From Actinomycetospora sp. NBRC 106378 (GTDB lineage: Bacteria > Actinomycetota > Actinomycetes > Mycobacteriales > Pseudonocardiaceae): a stretch of DNA of 64,000 bases. The DNA lies in NCBI RefSeq assembly GCF_030269685.1, contig NZ_BSTT01000014.1, positions 1-64,000 on the forward strand, given 5' to 3'. The position numbers were made by a program, and so were the translations under genes. Numbering within the stretch: the stretch's first letter is position 1; every line of letters starts with the position of its first letter. This document shows positions 19,844 to 28,184 of the stretch, one piece after another. The notes beneath the pieces were generated by a model. The model worked only from the letters and a program-made list of their open reading frames with translations. It made no database searches and was not told where the DNA came from.

Positions 19844-21468
19844 GCCAGCCCCACCGCGGTCGCCCCGACGGCGACGACGAGGGCGAGCGCGGGCAGGGCC
19901 GCGGCCCGTCGGCCGACCGGGTCGAGGACGGCGACGACGGGCAGGCCGAGCAGCGCGAACGCGACGGCCGGGATCGGAGTGGCGACACCTCCGATCCCGA
20001 ACGCCGCGACCGCGAACGGGGCGAGGAACACGACCGACGGCACGGCGGCGAGCACGGTGGCCGCCGTGCTGTTCCTCGTCGCGACCGACAGCGCCTGCCC
20101 GATGACGAGGCCGAGCGCGGGCCACGTCGTCAGGAAGGCGGCGCCGGGGACGAACGCGGCGGCGAGGAGGCCGAGCACGGCGAGCGGCGCGGCGGCACCG
20201 AGGGCGGCGGCGCACGGCCCGACCCGTCGTCGCACCCGGACGTGCCAGACCGAGACGGCGAGGACGGCGAGCGCGACGGTGGCGACCTCGTAGGGCACCG
20301 GCCGGTCCAGGAACGGGCGGTCCGCGTACTCGGGGCGGAGCACGAGCAGGAGCTGCCAGAGTCCGATCGCGAGCGCCGCGGCGCCGACGAGGGGCAGCGG
20401 GCTCGTCGCGCCGGGGAGCAGGGCGTCGCGGGTGGTCAGGAGCTCCCGGCGGCGGGCCAGAGCCGCGACGACGACGAGGCCGACGACGGCGAGCCCCGCG
20501 AGCGGCCACTCCCAGGCGACCGGGTAGGTGACCAGGACGTCGCCGAGGGGGAAGTAGACAGCGTCGGGTTGCGGGGGCAGGCCGCTCGCCGTCGGGTCGA
20601 GCGGGGCGAGGTCGGTGGCCCCGAGCTCGCGGGCGAGAGCGAGCATCGTGGACCCCTGGCTCTGGACGCTCGCGGGGTCGAGGTTCGCCGGGCTGTCGGC
20701 GGCCGTGTGGTACTTCTCCGGCTCCTCGACGAACGCCGAGTCGATCCCGGGCCGGCCGGCGCCGATGACGACGGACAGGTCGGTGTCGTTCGGCAGCAGG
20801 CGGAAGATCGCGACCAGGCTGGAGTTGCCCGCCGGATGCGGCACGGCCCGCATCGCGTGGACCAGCCCGGCGTTCCCCGGTGAGGTGCGGAACAGCAGGC
20901 TCTGCCCGGAGACGCCGCGGGCCTCGTGGTTGAGGACGACGGTCGGAGTCGTCCGGTCGAGTCCGTCGCGGACCCACTGCCGGGCGCCGCGGAGGCCGGC
21001 CTCCTCGCCGTCGGTGAGCAGGACGGTGAGGTCGTTGCGCAGGGGTGGGCCCGCCCGCAGGGCGCGGACGGTCTCCAGGACGGCGGCCACCCCGGCGGCG
21101 TCGTCGGCGGCGCCCGGTCCCTGCGGGACGGAGTCGAGGTGCGCAGCGAGGACGACCTGCCCGGTCGGTGCGGTGCCGGGGAGGGTCGCGACGACGTTGC
21201 CGAGCGGGCTCTCGACCCGCGGCGTCAAGCCCAGCCCGGTGAGGCGGTCGGTGAGGTCGTCGCGGACCCGCGCGTTCGCGGCGCTGCCCAGGGGACGGGG
21301 CTCGCGGGCGATGTCGGCGACCACGGGGAAGGCCCGCTCGGCGCTGAACTCGCTGGCCGGGGTGTCGGCGGGGACCGGGTCGGGCGGGCGGAGCCCGAGG
21401 AAGGTCGCCGCGCCGGCGGCGACCAGGACGACGAGGGCGATCAGGCGGGCCACGGGTCCGGGTCGCAC
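19840..21468 (-). CDS. membrane-anchored M28 family zinc aminopeptidase
   Basis: A 542-residue peptidase with an N-terminal signal-anchor helix (residues 6-26), an extracytoplasmic M28 catalytic domain and about six C-terminal membrane helices. Zinc and catalytic residues: His110 and Asp112 (AAHLDS), Asp122/123 (ADDAAG), Glu155/156 ([10 protein letters not shown]), and late His in [12 protein letters not shown]. The GTG at 21468 is chosen because it leads straight into the anchor helix and GGGG lies upstream; the frame is open to 21597 but that stretch is repeat sequence. It probably trims peptides outside the membrane. Confidence 0.85.
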
Positions 21469-21884
21469 GGGCCCCAGTGTGGGGGAGCCCCGACGGCCGG
21501 GCCGGCCGCGAGGGTCACGTGGGGCAGGTTTTCGGCGGCGTGGGCGTGCGTGGTGTGCATCTCGGGGTGGGCGGGCGCCGTCCGGGGCGCGATCCATGTC
21601 TGCGGATCCGAGTCGTGGTGACTCGGATGGTGTCGGGGGAGTCCCGGCTGCTGCGGGTCCAGGTCGGCGAACTTCAGTGGCACGGAGCGCCGTCAGGGTG
21701 TCGCCGTGCCACTGAAGTCCGATGACCCGGGCGCGGACTGCCCGCGACGGCGGCGCCGAGGGTCACGTGGGGCAGGTTCGGTAGCGCTCGGACCTGCGTG
21801 GTGTGCACCTCGGCGGCGCGAGTTTGTCCAAAGCGCACCCACGGCCCGGCCCGCTTCTCTAGCGTCCGCTCGCGGAGGTGGGTG
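21469..21884. repeat. repeat-dense intergenic island
   Basis: This 416-base gap has no convincing gene. It contains two related copies of a GAGGGTCACGTGGGGCAG element (21509-21565 and 21758-21813), a 9-bp hairpin ATCCGAGTC/GACTCGGAT (21606-21628) and a perfect 15-bp-arm palindrome (ACTTCAGTGGCACGG, 21671-21685, with its complement at 21704-21718). The ribosome site GGAGG at 21874-21878 serves the next gene. Short open frames here (for example minus 21441-21683) simply read the repeats. Confidence 0.75.
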
Positions 21885-23318
21885 ATGCGGCGGACCGCGC
21901 CCGGCCGGCGACGAGCGGAGCTCGTGGCCGTATTCGTCGCGCTGGTGCTGATCTTCGGCGTCGGGGTGCCGCTCGGACTCGCGAGCGCGATCGGGACGGT
22001 GGCCCGGCAGGCGGCGGCCGCGGTCGGGGTGGTGCTCGTCGCGGACACGGACGACGAGGGCGACGGCGACGACGGGTCCGGCGACGACGAGGACTCGGGC
22101 AAGGACAAGTCCGGCGAGGACGAGGACTCGGGCGACAAGGACTCGGGCGACAAGGACTCGGGCGACAAGGACTCGGGCGACAAGGACTCGGGCGACAAGG
22201 ACTCGGGCGACAAGGACTCGGGCGACAAGGACTCGGGCGACAAGGACTCGGGCAGTCAGGAGAACGGGTCCGGCGCCGCCGCGGGCGAGGGCGGTTTCGA
22301 GGGGCGCGACCAGATCGGCCGGGCATCCGCCCAGGAGTACGTGACCATCTCCGACGTCGAGCCGAACGGCAACATCAAGAACGGCGGCGACTTCTCCGGC
22401 GGCAGCTACTCGTTCTCGTGCCCGCTCTCGGACCACCACAACTCCGACAACTTCATCGTCGCGCCCGGCAAGCGCAACGGTGCCCAGCACACCCACGACT
22501 ACGCGGGCAACGAGTCCACCAACGCGGCGTCGTCGGAGAACCAGGACGCCCTCGAACAGGCGGAGACGACCTGCACGAACGGTGACCGGTCACCGATCTT
22601 CTGGCCGGTCCTGCGTGACCTCGAGGGCGTCGGCCCCGACGTCGGCGCGGACGGGGGCAGCCTCGACGGGAACATCGGGTCGTTCGTGGTGCCGGCCTCG
22701 GTGGACTACACGTTCCACGGGCACGGCACGCAGCGCACCGAGCCGATGCCGCTGAACATGCAGCTGATCACCGGGTCGGCGAAGGCGGGCAGCACGGGTG
22801 AGGGGTCGAACTCGAAGTTCACCTGCTCCGGGTTCGCCGACCGGCTCACCGAGCGCTACCCGATCTGCCCGTCCGGGTCGCAGTTGCAACGGGTGTACGA
22901 CTTCCCGTCCTGCTGGAACGGCCAGGACCTCTCGTCGGAGGACTTCGTGAGCCACCTGCAGTACCCCGACGAGACGGGGGAGTGCGCCGACGACCTGATC
23001 CCCGTGCCCGCCCTGCGGATCACGGTGTCCTACGACCAGCCGCCGGGCCGGTCGTTCGCGATCGACAGCTTCCCGGAGCAGCAGCACGACCCGGTGACCG
23101 ATCACGCCCTGCTCGAGTACCTGTCCACCGAGTCGCGGGCCCAGGCGGGCGCGGACTGCATCAACGAGGCGCAGCGCTGCGAGCAGGGGCCCGACGACGA
23201 CACCGCCGACTCCGGACCACGCGGGCGCAGCGACGAGCTCGCCGTCTCGAAGAACTTCGCGACCGCGATGGCCGGGCACAAGAACGCCGGCGTCGCGCAC
23301 GGCGGGGGGCACCGATGA
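21885..23318 (+). CDS. secreted or anchored DUF1996 protein with DSGDK repeats
   Basis: A 477-residue exported protein. Residues 1-10 are basic (MRRTAPGRRR), followed by a membrane helix (about 12-45), then an acidic linker with eight exact DSGDK repeats plus DSGSQ (22125-22259), then a DUF1996 domain: SFSCPLSDHHNSDNFIVAPGK, AQHTHDYAGN, YPDETGECADDLIPVPALR and the conserved cysteines. DUF1996 domains occur in secreted fungal and actinobacterial proteins and have no proven activity. The C-terminal about 60 residues are low-complexity. GGAGG lies six bases before ATG 21885. The stop overlaps the next gene (ATGA). Confidence 0.85.
   Translation: MRRTAPGRRRAELVAVFVALVLIFGVGVPLGLASAIGTVARQAAAAVGVVLVADTDDEGDGDDGSGDDEDSGKDKSGEDEDSGDKDSGDKDSGDKDSGDKDSGDKDSGDKDSGDKDSGDKDSGSQENGSGAAAGEGGFEGRDQIGRASAQEYVTISDVEPNGNIKNGGDFSGGSYSFSCPLSDHHNSDNFIVAPGKRNGAQHTHDYAGNESTNAASSENQDALEQAETTCTNGDRSPIFWPVLRDLEGVGPDVGADGGSLDGNIGSFVVPASVDYTFHGHGTQRTEPMPLNMQLITGSAKAGSTGEGSNSKFTCSGFADRLTERYPICPSGSQLQRVYDFPSCWNGQDLSSEDFVSHLQYPDETGECADDLIPVPALRITVSYDQPPGRSFAIDSFPEQQHDPVTDHALLEYLSTESRAQAGADCINEAQRCEQGPDDDTADSGPRGRSDELAVSKNFATAMAGHKNAGVAHGGGHR
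22125..22259 (+). repeat. tandem 15-base repeat, eight identical units plus one variant
   Basis: The unit GACTCGGGCGACAAG (Asp-Ser-Gly-Asp-Lys) starts at 22125 and recurs every 15 bases eight times without a single change, followed by a ninth diverged unit GACTCGGGCAGTCAG. The perfect identity implies recent expansion or contraction by slippage, so linker length probably varies between strains. Confidence 0.95.
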
Positions 23319-24298
23319 CGCCACGGGTGGCGGTCCACCTCGTCCTCGCCGCGCTGCCGCTGCTCTCGATCACCGCGCACGTCGGCGGGCTGGTGCCGAT
23401 GCACGTCTCGGCGGGCCTGGTCATCGTGCCCGCGGCCGCCGTGCTCGTGCTCCTGGCGGTCTTCGCGCCCGTCCCGCAGGACCGGCTCGTGCTCGTCGGG
23501 CTGCGGTGGGGGCTGATCGCGACGGTCGTCTACGACGTGTTCCGCCTCGACACGGTCGCGCTGCTCGGCTGGTGGGACGACTTCATCCCGACGATGGGGA
23601 CGTGGCTCCTCGGCGTCGACCGCTCCGAGCAGGTCCTCGGTGGCGTCGCGGGCTACGTCTGGCGCTACGCCGGGGACGGGGGCGGGCTCGGCGTCGTCTT
23701 CGTGACCCTGGCGGCCGCGACGGGCCTGCGCCGCCTCGGCCCGCGATGGACCGTCGGCGCTGCGGTGCTCTTCGCGGTCGGCCCGACGTGGGGCGGTCTG
23801 ATGGCGACGGTGCTCCTCCCGCGCGGCCAGCAGCTGATGTTCCCGCTGACCCCGGTCACCGTCACGCTGTCCTTCCTCGGGCACGTCGTCTTCGGCCTCG
23901 TCCTCGGTCTGGGCACGTGGCGGCTCCGGGCGCTTGAGGAGCACTGGTCGGGGCCGCTGCTGGTCGACCTGGAGGCGCTGCGCGACCGCCTCGGTGCCCG
24001 TGGCAGGAACGCGTCGTTGCTGCCACCCGATGACGGCAACGACGCGTTCCTGCCACGAGAGGGAGCGCCGTTCCCCGCCGTCGCACCCGTGCGTGCCCTG
24101 CGGCCGGTGCCCGTCGCGACGTGGACGCCGGCGGCCGACCCGTACGCCGCCGACCCGCTGCCGCTCGAACCGTGGCTGCCGGAGCCGTTCGAGGACCCGA
24201 CGCCCACGGGGGAGGTGACGCTCCGGCCTTGGGGCGCAGACCCGGCGTCGGGAAGAGCCCCGGACGTGTTCGGCCTCGGCGGCCGCCGCGGGGCGTGA
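23315..24298 (+). CDS. multi-pass membrane protein, partner of the DUF1996 protein
   Basis: A 327-residue protein with about six hydrophobic helices in residues 5-205 (for example VLVLLAVFAPV, WGLIATVVYDVF, FVTLAAATGL, VTLSFLGHVVFGLVLGLG), then a long hydrophilic, Pro-rich tail. No family recognised. The ATGA overlap with the DUF1996 gene implies coupled translation and joint function. Residues at about 229-250 of the tail are encoded by a 59-base palindromic element (23999-24057) read in frame, so part of the tail appears to be captured repeat rather than ancestral protein. Confidence 0.7.
   Translation: MTPRVAVHLVLAALPLLSITAHVGGLVPMHVSAGLVIVPAAAVLVLLAVFAPVPQDRLVLVGLRWGLIATVVYDVFRLDTVALLGWWDDFIPTMGTWLLGVDRSEQVLGGVAGYVWRYAGDGGGLGVVFVTLAAATGLRRLGPRWTVGAAVLFAVGPTWGGLMATVLLPRGQQLMFPLTPVTVTLSFLGHVVFGLVLGLGTWRLRALEEHWSGPLLVDLEALRDRLGARGRNASLLPPDDGNDAFLPREGAPFPAVAPVRALRPVPVATWTPAADPYAADPLPLEPWLPEPFEDPTPTGEVTLRPWGADPASGRAPDVFGLGGRRGA
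23999..24057. repeat. palindromic element with 22-bp perfect arms inside a gene
   Basis: The left arm starts CGTGGCAGGAACGCGTCG and its exact complement ends at 24057; a 15-base loop (TGCCACCCGATGACG) separates them. The right half reappears, slightly changed, at 26236-26272 in a non-coding position. The element is a multiple-copy intergenic palindrome caught in the coding sequence of the membrane protein. Confidence 0.85.
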
Positions 24299-24341
24299 GG
24301 GGAGGATTCGAGCGCTCTGGTGGCCCGAGGGTTCCCCTCAC
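24295..24341. terminator. bidirectional terminator hairpin
   Basis: GTGAGGGGA and TCCCCTCAC (9-bp arms, 29-base loop) span the end of the membrane-protein gene (stop 24298) and the gap to the converging S9 peptidase gene (stop 24355). The loop is long, so the call is moderate. Confidence 0.45.
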
Positions 24342-24354
24342 CCGACGGGAATCC

Positions 24355-26193
24355 CTACCGCGGGCCCGGGAGCCCGAAGTGCGCGGTCAGCCAGTCGGTG
24401 ACGGCGTGGATGAAGATGCGCCGGTTGTCCAGGCGCTGGATCTCGTGGCCCTCGTCCTCGAAGAGCAGGTAGCGCACGTCGACGCCCGCCGACTTCGCGC
24501 CGTGCACCGCGAGCTCGGCCTCGTGCACGGGGACGTTCGTGTCGTAGCGCCCGTGGACGACGAGCAGGGGCGCGGCCAGCCGCGACATCCGGTGGACCGG
24601 GGAGAGCTCGCGGAGCAGGTTGCGGTCGTGGATGGGGTGCCCGTACTCGCCGACGGCGGCGTCGGCGATCCACGGCTCGGTGCGGGCGAAGAAGGTCTCG
24701 AAGTCGGCCATCCCGCACACGTCGACCCCGACCGCGAACAGCTCGGGGTGGTTCACCAGGGCGGCGAGCGTGAGGTAGCCGCCGTAGGAGCGCCCCATCA
24801 CGCCGATGCGCGCGGGGTCGGCGACGCCCGAACCGACCAGGTGCTCGACGCACGAGGCGACGTCGCGGATCGCGGCGAACCGGCCGGCGCCGTTGTCCGC
24901 GTTCACGAAGGACCGTCCGAAGCCGGACGACCCGCGGACGTTGGCGGCGTAGACGGCGATCCCGTGCTGCAGCAGCACCTGGTAGAGCGGGGTGAACACC
25001 GGCCGTTCCTGGGCCTCCGGCCCGCCGTGCAGGTAGATCACGGTCGGCATCGGCCCGACCGTCCCCCGTGGGCGGTAGAGCCAGCCGGGCAGCGCGAGCC
25101 CGTCCGGGGTCGTCACCGTCTCCAGCGTCGGGTGGACGACCGTCGCGTGCGGTTCCTCGTGCGGGCAGATCAGCGCGGTGGTCTGCGAGGACAGCTCGTG
25201 GCACCACACCGCCGACGGGACCGACGGGGCCTGGATGCCGAGGACCAGCGAGTCGCCGTCGTGGCTGAACACCGCGGAGGTGACCACGTCCCCGGGCGGG
25301 GCGTAGTGCGCGGGCTTCCCGGTGGTGAGGTCGAGCAGGTCGACTTCACTGCGGCCCACGACGTTCCACACGAGCGCGGCCGTCTGCGCGTCCTCGGTGA
25401 GGGCGAACCGTTCGAGCTCGGCGTCCTCCCGCTCGGCGAGCACCTCGGGGAACATCGGCCGTGCGTCGGTCGCCACGTCCACGCTGACCAGCGCGGCCCG
25501 CTCCCGCCCGCCGTCGGTGAGGATGAGCATCCGGCTGCCGTCGGGGGTGAAGCGGGCGGCCACCACGGACGAGTCGCGGGTGATCGCGACGGGGTGCTCG
25601 ACGGCGCCGGGCGGGCCCCCGGGGCCGCGGCCGCTGTCGATCTCGTGCCAGCCCTCGGTGCCGTCGAGGTCGACGATCCCGACGTGCCGGGACCCGCGGC
25701 GACCGCGGCGCAGCAGGACCCGCCGCCGGTCGCGCGAGACGTCGAGGATCTGCAGGGCGTGGCCGGAGCCGAGCCGCTGCCGCAGGTCGGTGTCGACGTC
25801 GACCAGCCATGCCGTCGTCGTCTCGATGTCGGACTCGGTGATGGCGAGGACGGCGCCGGTGTGGGTCCAGCGGTCGAGCGAGACCGCGCCCCGGTCGTCG
25901 TCGCCGACCCCGCGGACGGGGCGCATGTCGGTGCCGTCGGGGCGGACGACGAAGACGTTCGTGCGCTCCCCGCCGTCGGCCGCCGCCTCGACCCCGAGCC
26001 AGTGGCCGTCAGGGGACCAGCGCACCGTCGAGACGAGCTCGTCGCCGGTGTCGATCGACCACTCCCGACCGGTGCGTCGCTCGTGCATCCGGACGACGGG
26101 CCGACCGTCGCCGTCCCACACGAAGGCGATCGTGGTGCCGTCGGGCGACGGGCTGGGCGACCAGCATCGGGTGGCGCTGATCCACTCGTCCAC
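24355..26193 (-). CDS. prolyl oligopeptidase family S9 peptidase / acyl-peptide hydrolase
   Basis: A 612-residue cytoplasmic serine peptidase: an N-terminal beta-propeller of WD-like strands (SPDGTTIAFVW, SPDGHWLGVEA, TPDGSRMLILTDG) and a C-terminal alpha/beta hydrolase. Catalytic residues sit in GRSYGGYLTLAAL (Ser), VVHGRYDTNVP (Asp) and FEDEGHEIQRL (His); HGGPEAQ is the oxyanion-hole motif. GTG at 26193 is chosen because GGGAGG lies nine bases upstream; the frame stays open to 26271, but the extra codons come from a repeat (26236-26272). Confidence 0.92.
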   Translation of the reverse strand: MDEWISATRCWSPSPSPDGTTIAFVWDGDGRPVVRMHERRTGREWSIDTGDELVSTVRWSPDGHWLGVEAAADGGERTNVFVVRPDGTDMRPVRGVGDDDRGAVSLDRWTHTGAVLAITESDIETTTAWLVDVDTDLRQRLGSGHALQILDVSRDRRRVLLRRGRRGSRHVGIVDLDGTEGWHEIDSGRGPGGPPGAVEHPVAITRDSSVVAARFTPDGSRMLILTDGGRERAALVSVDVATDARPMFPEVLAEREDAELERFALTEDAQTAALVWNVVGRSEVDLLDLTTGKPAHYAPPGDVVTSAVFSHDGDSLVLGIQAPSVPSAVWCHELSSQTTALICPHEEPHATVVHPTLETVTTPDGLALPGWLYRPRGTVGPMPTVIYLHGGPEAQERPVFTPLYQVLLQHGIAVYAANVRGSSGFGRSFVNADNGAGRFAAIRDVASCVEHLVGSGVADPARIGVMGRSYGGYLTLAALVNHPELFAVGVDVCGMADFETFFARTEPWIADAAVGEYGHPIHDRNLLRELSPVHRMSRLAAPLLVVHGRYDTNVPVHEAELAVHGAKSAGVDVRYLLFEDEGHEIQRLDNRRIFIHAVTDWLTAHFGLPGPR

Positions 26194-26235
26194 CGCTGCC
26201 GACCTCCCGGTTCCGTCCTGACGATGTGGTTCCCC

Positions 26236-26272
26236 TGCCACCCGATGGCAGCAACGACGCTTTCCTGCCACC
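26236..26272. repeat. truncated copy of the 24.0-kb palindromic element
   Basis: TGCCACCCGATGGCAGCAAC followed by GACGC and TTTCCTGCCACC matches the loop and right arm of the element at 23999-24057 with few changes; the left arm is missing. It lies in the 107-base gap between two minus-strand genes, just upstream of the S9 peptidase start. Confidence 0.75.
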
Positions 26273-26300
26273 CAGGTGGGCCGGGAAGGACGAACCTACG

Positions 26301-28079
26301 TCAGTCGATCTCGTGGGCCTGCAACCACATCTCCAGGAGTGCGACCTGCCACAGTGCGTTGGCGCCCAGGTTGGTCCGGCCGGAGTTCGGGTCGTCGAGC
26401 ATCGTGGCGACGGCGTCGGCGCGGAAGAGGCCGCGACGCCTCGCGGCGGGGTCGGTCAGGGCCGCCGTCACCCGCTCCAGCACCGGGCCGGAGAGCTGCC
26501 GGATCGCGGGCACCGGGAAGTAGCCCTTCTTGCGGTCGATGATCTCGTCGGGCAGGACCCCACGGGACGCGTTCTTGAGCACGCCCTTGCCGCCGTCGGC
26601 CATCTTGTAGGCCGGCGGGCAGGCGCCCATGGTGTCGACGAAGTCGTGGTCGAGGAACGGCACCCGGGCCTCGAGCCCCCACGCCATCGTCATGTTGTCG
26701 ACCCGCTTCACCGGGTCGTCGACGAGCATCACCGTGGTGTCGAGCCGCAGCGCGGCGTCGACCGCCTCGTCCGCGCCGCGACGGCCGAAGTGCTCCCGGA
26801 CGAGGTCCAGCGAGGGATCGCCCGACACCAGGAACTCGGGCGCGACCAGGTCGGCGATCTCGGCGGAGGGCCGGTCGAAGAACGACCGGTGGTAGGCGTC
26901 GACGGCCCCGTCGCGGCCGACCTGCGCGATCGGCGGGTACCAGTCGTAGCCGCCGAGCACCTCGTCGGCGCCCTGCCCGGACTGCACGACCTTGATGGAC
27001 TTCGAGACCTCGCGGGAGAGCAGGTAGAACGCGACGACGTCGTGGCTCGTCATGGGCTCGGACATCGCGGCGACCGCGCCGGGCAGCGCCTCGTCGGTCT
27101 CGCGCTTCGGCACCTCGATCTTCGTGTGGTCGGTGCCGTAGGTCTTCGCGACCAGGTCGGAGTAGTCGAACTCGTCGCCGCTCTGGCCTCCCTCGGACTC
27201 GAACCCGATGGAGAAGGTCTTCAGGTCCTTCTGACCCTCCTCGGCGAGCAGGGCGACCACGATCGAGGAGTCGATGCCGCCGGAGAGCAGCACGCCGACG
27301 GGGACGTCGGCGACCATCCGGCGCCGGACGGCCGTGCGCAGCGACTCCAGCGCGATGTCGGCCCAGTCGGCCTCCGAGTGCTCCGGGTCGCCCCGGACGA
27401 ACTCCGGCTCCCAGTACGTCCAGTCGCTCGACGACCCGTCCGGCTCGACGGTCCGGACGACGGCGGGCGGGAGCTTCCGGATCCCGGCGAGGATCGTCCG
27501 CGGGGCGGGCACCACCGCGTGGAAGCTCATGTAGTGGTGCAGCGCCACCTGGTCGATCGAGGTGTCGACCCCGCCGGGCGCGAGCAGCGCGGGCAGCGAC
27601 GAGGCGAAGCGCAGCGCCCCCGACACCGGGGCCACGTAGAGCGGCTTGATGCCGAGGCGGTCGCGGCCCAGCACGAGCCGGCCCGTGGCGCGGTCGGCGA
27701 TCGCGAACGCGAACATGCCCTTGAAGTGCTCCACGCACCGCTGGCCCCACCGGTGGTAGGCCTTGATGATCACCTCGGTGTCCGAGGTGGAGAAGAAGCG
27801 GTAGCCCTCGCGGCCCAGCTCCTCGCGCAGCTCCGGGTAGTTGTAGATGCACCCGTTGAACACCGCGGTCAGCCCGAGCTCGGCGTCGACCATGGGCTGC
27901 GCCCCGGTCTCCGTGAGGTCGATGATCTTCAGCCGCTGGTGGGCGAGGGCGAGCGGGCCGTGGCCGACGACGCCCCAGCCGTCGGGGCCGCGTGGCTCGA
28001 GGACCTGGGCCATCGCCAGGACGGCCCCGACCTGTGCCGCGCTCCCGTCGAACCGGAACTCACCGGCGATGCCGCACAT
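26301..28079 (-). CDS. N-acetylglutaminylglutamine amidotransferase (AsnB-like)
   Basis: A 592-residue class II glutamine amidotransferase/asparagine-synthase-like enzyme. Cys2 of MCGIAGEF is the glutaminase nucleophile; NGCIYNYPELR, RDRLGIKPLY and the ATP pyrophosphatase loop SGGIDSS (266-272) follow. The closest known type is the enzyme forming the C-terminal amide of the osmolyte N-acetylglutaminylglutamine amide; ordinary AsnB is the alternative. It lies downstream of the fused carboxylate-amine ligase, with 105 bases between them holding two repeat copies. The pair probably makes an amidated glutamyl compound (inference). Confidence 0.85.
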   Translation of the reverse strand: MCGIAGEFRFDGSAAQVGAVLAMAQVLEPRGPDGWGVVGHGPLALAHQRLKIIDLTETGAQPMVDAELGLTAVFNGCIYNYPELREELGREGYRFFSTSDTEVIIKAYHRWGQRCVEHFKGMFAFAIADRATGRLVLGRDRLGIKPLYVAPVSGALRFASSLPALLAPGGVDTSIDQVALHHYMSFHAVVPAPRTILAGIRKLPPAVVRTVEPDGSSSDWTYWEPEFVRGDPEHSEADWADIALESLRTAVRRRMVADVPVGVLLSGGIDSSIVVALLAEEGQKDLKTFSIGFESEGGQSGDEFDYSDLVAKTYGTDHTKIEVPKRETDEALPGAVAAMSEPMTSHDVVAFYLLSREVSKSIKVVQSGQGADEVLGGYDWYPPIAQVGRDGAVDAYHRSFFDRPSAEIADLVAPEFLVSGDPSLDLVREHFGRRGADEAVDAALRLDTTVMLVDDPVKRVDNMTMAWGLEARVPFLDHDFVDTMGACPPAYKMADGGKGVLKNASRGVLPDEIIDRKKGYFPVPAIRQLSGPVLERVTAALTDPAARRRGLFRADAVATMLDDPNSGRTNLGANALWQVALLEMWLQAHEID

Positions 28080-28107
28080 GCGTCGACTCCCATCACGACT
28101 CGAGCTC

Positions 28108-28136
28108 GGGTCGAGCTCCGCTCCGCTGCGTCTCCC
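28108..28136 (-). repeat. dispersed GGAGACGCAGCGGAG repeat, copy 2
   Basis: The complement of the 29-base element at 5657-5685, identical in sequence. Copy 3 lies at 28144-28172, 36 bases further on. Both are in the gap between the ligase stop and the amidotransferase start, in the same orientation relative to transcription as the copy at 5657. Confidence 0.85.
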
Positions 28137-28143
28137 GACCCCT

Positions 28144-28172
28144 GGGTCGAGCTCCGCTCCGCTGCGTCTCCC
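28144..28172 (-). repeat. dispersed GGAGACGCAGCGGAG repeat, copy 3
   Basis: Identical 29-base unit to 28108-28136 and, on the other strand, to 5657-5685. With copy 2 it forms a near-tandem pair of 36-base period, like the 35-base tandem pair at 40791-40860. Confidence 0.85.
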
Positions 28173-28184
28173 GCGCCGGGGGCT

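Noticed and set aside
21441..21683. 80-codon minus-strand frame in the repeat island
   Set aside because: It only reads the LPHVTL repeat and palindrome arms, has no ribosome site, and overlaps the peptidase start.
22125..22259. Tandem repeats suggestive of a CRISPR array
   Set aside because: Units are contiguous 15-base codon repeats with no spacers and lie in frame inside a gene.
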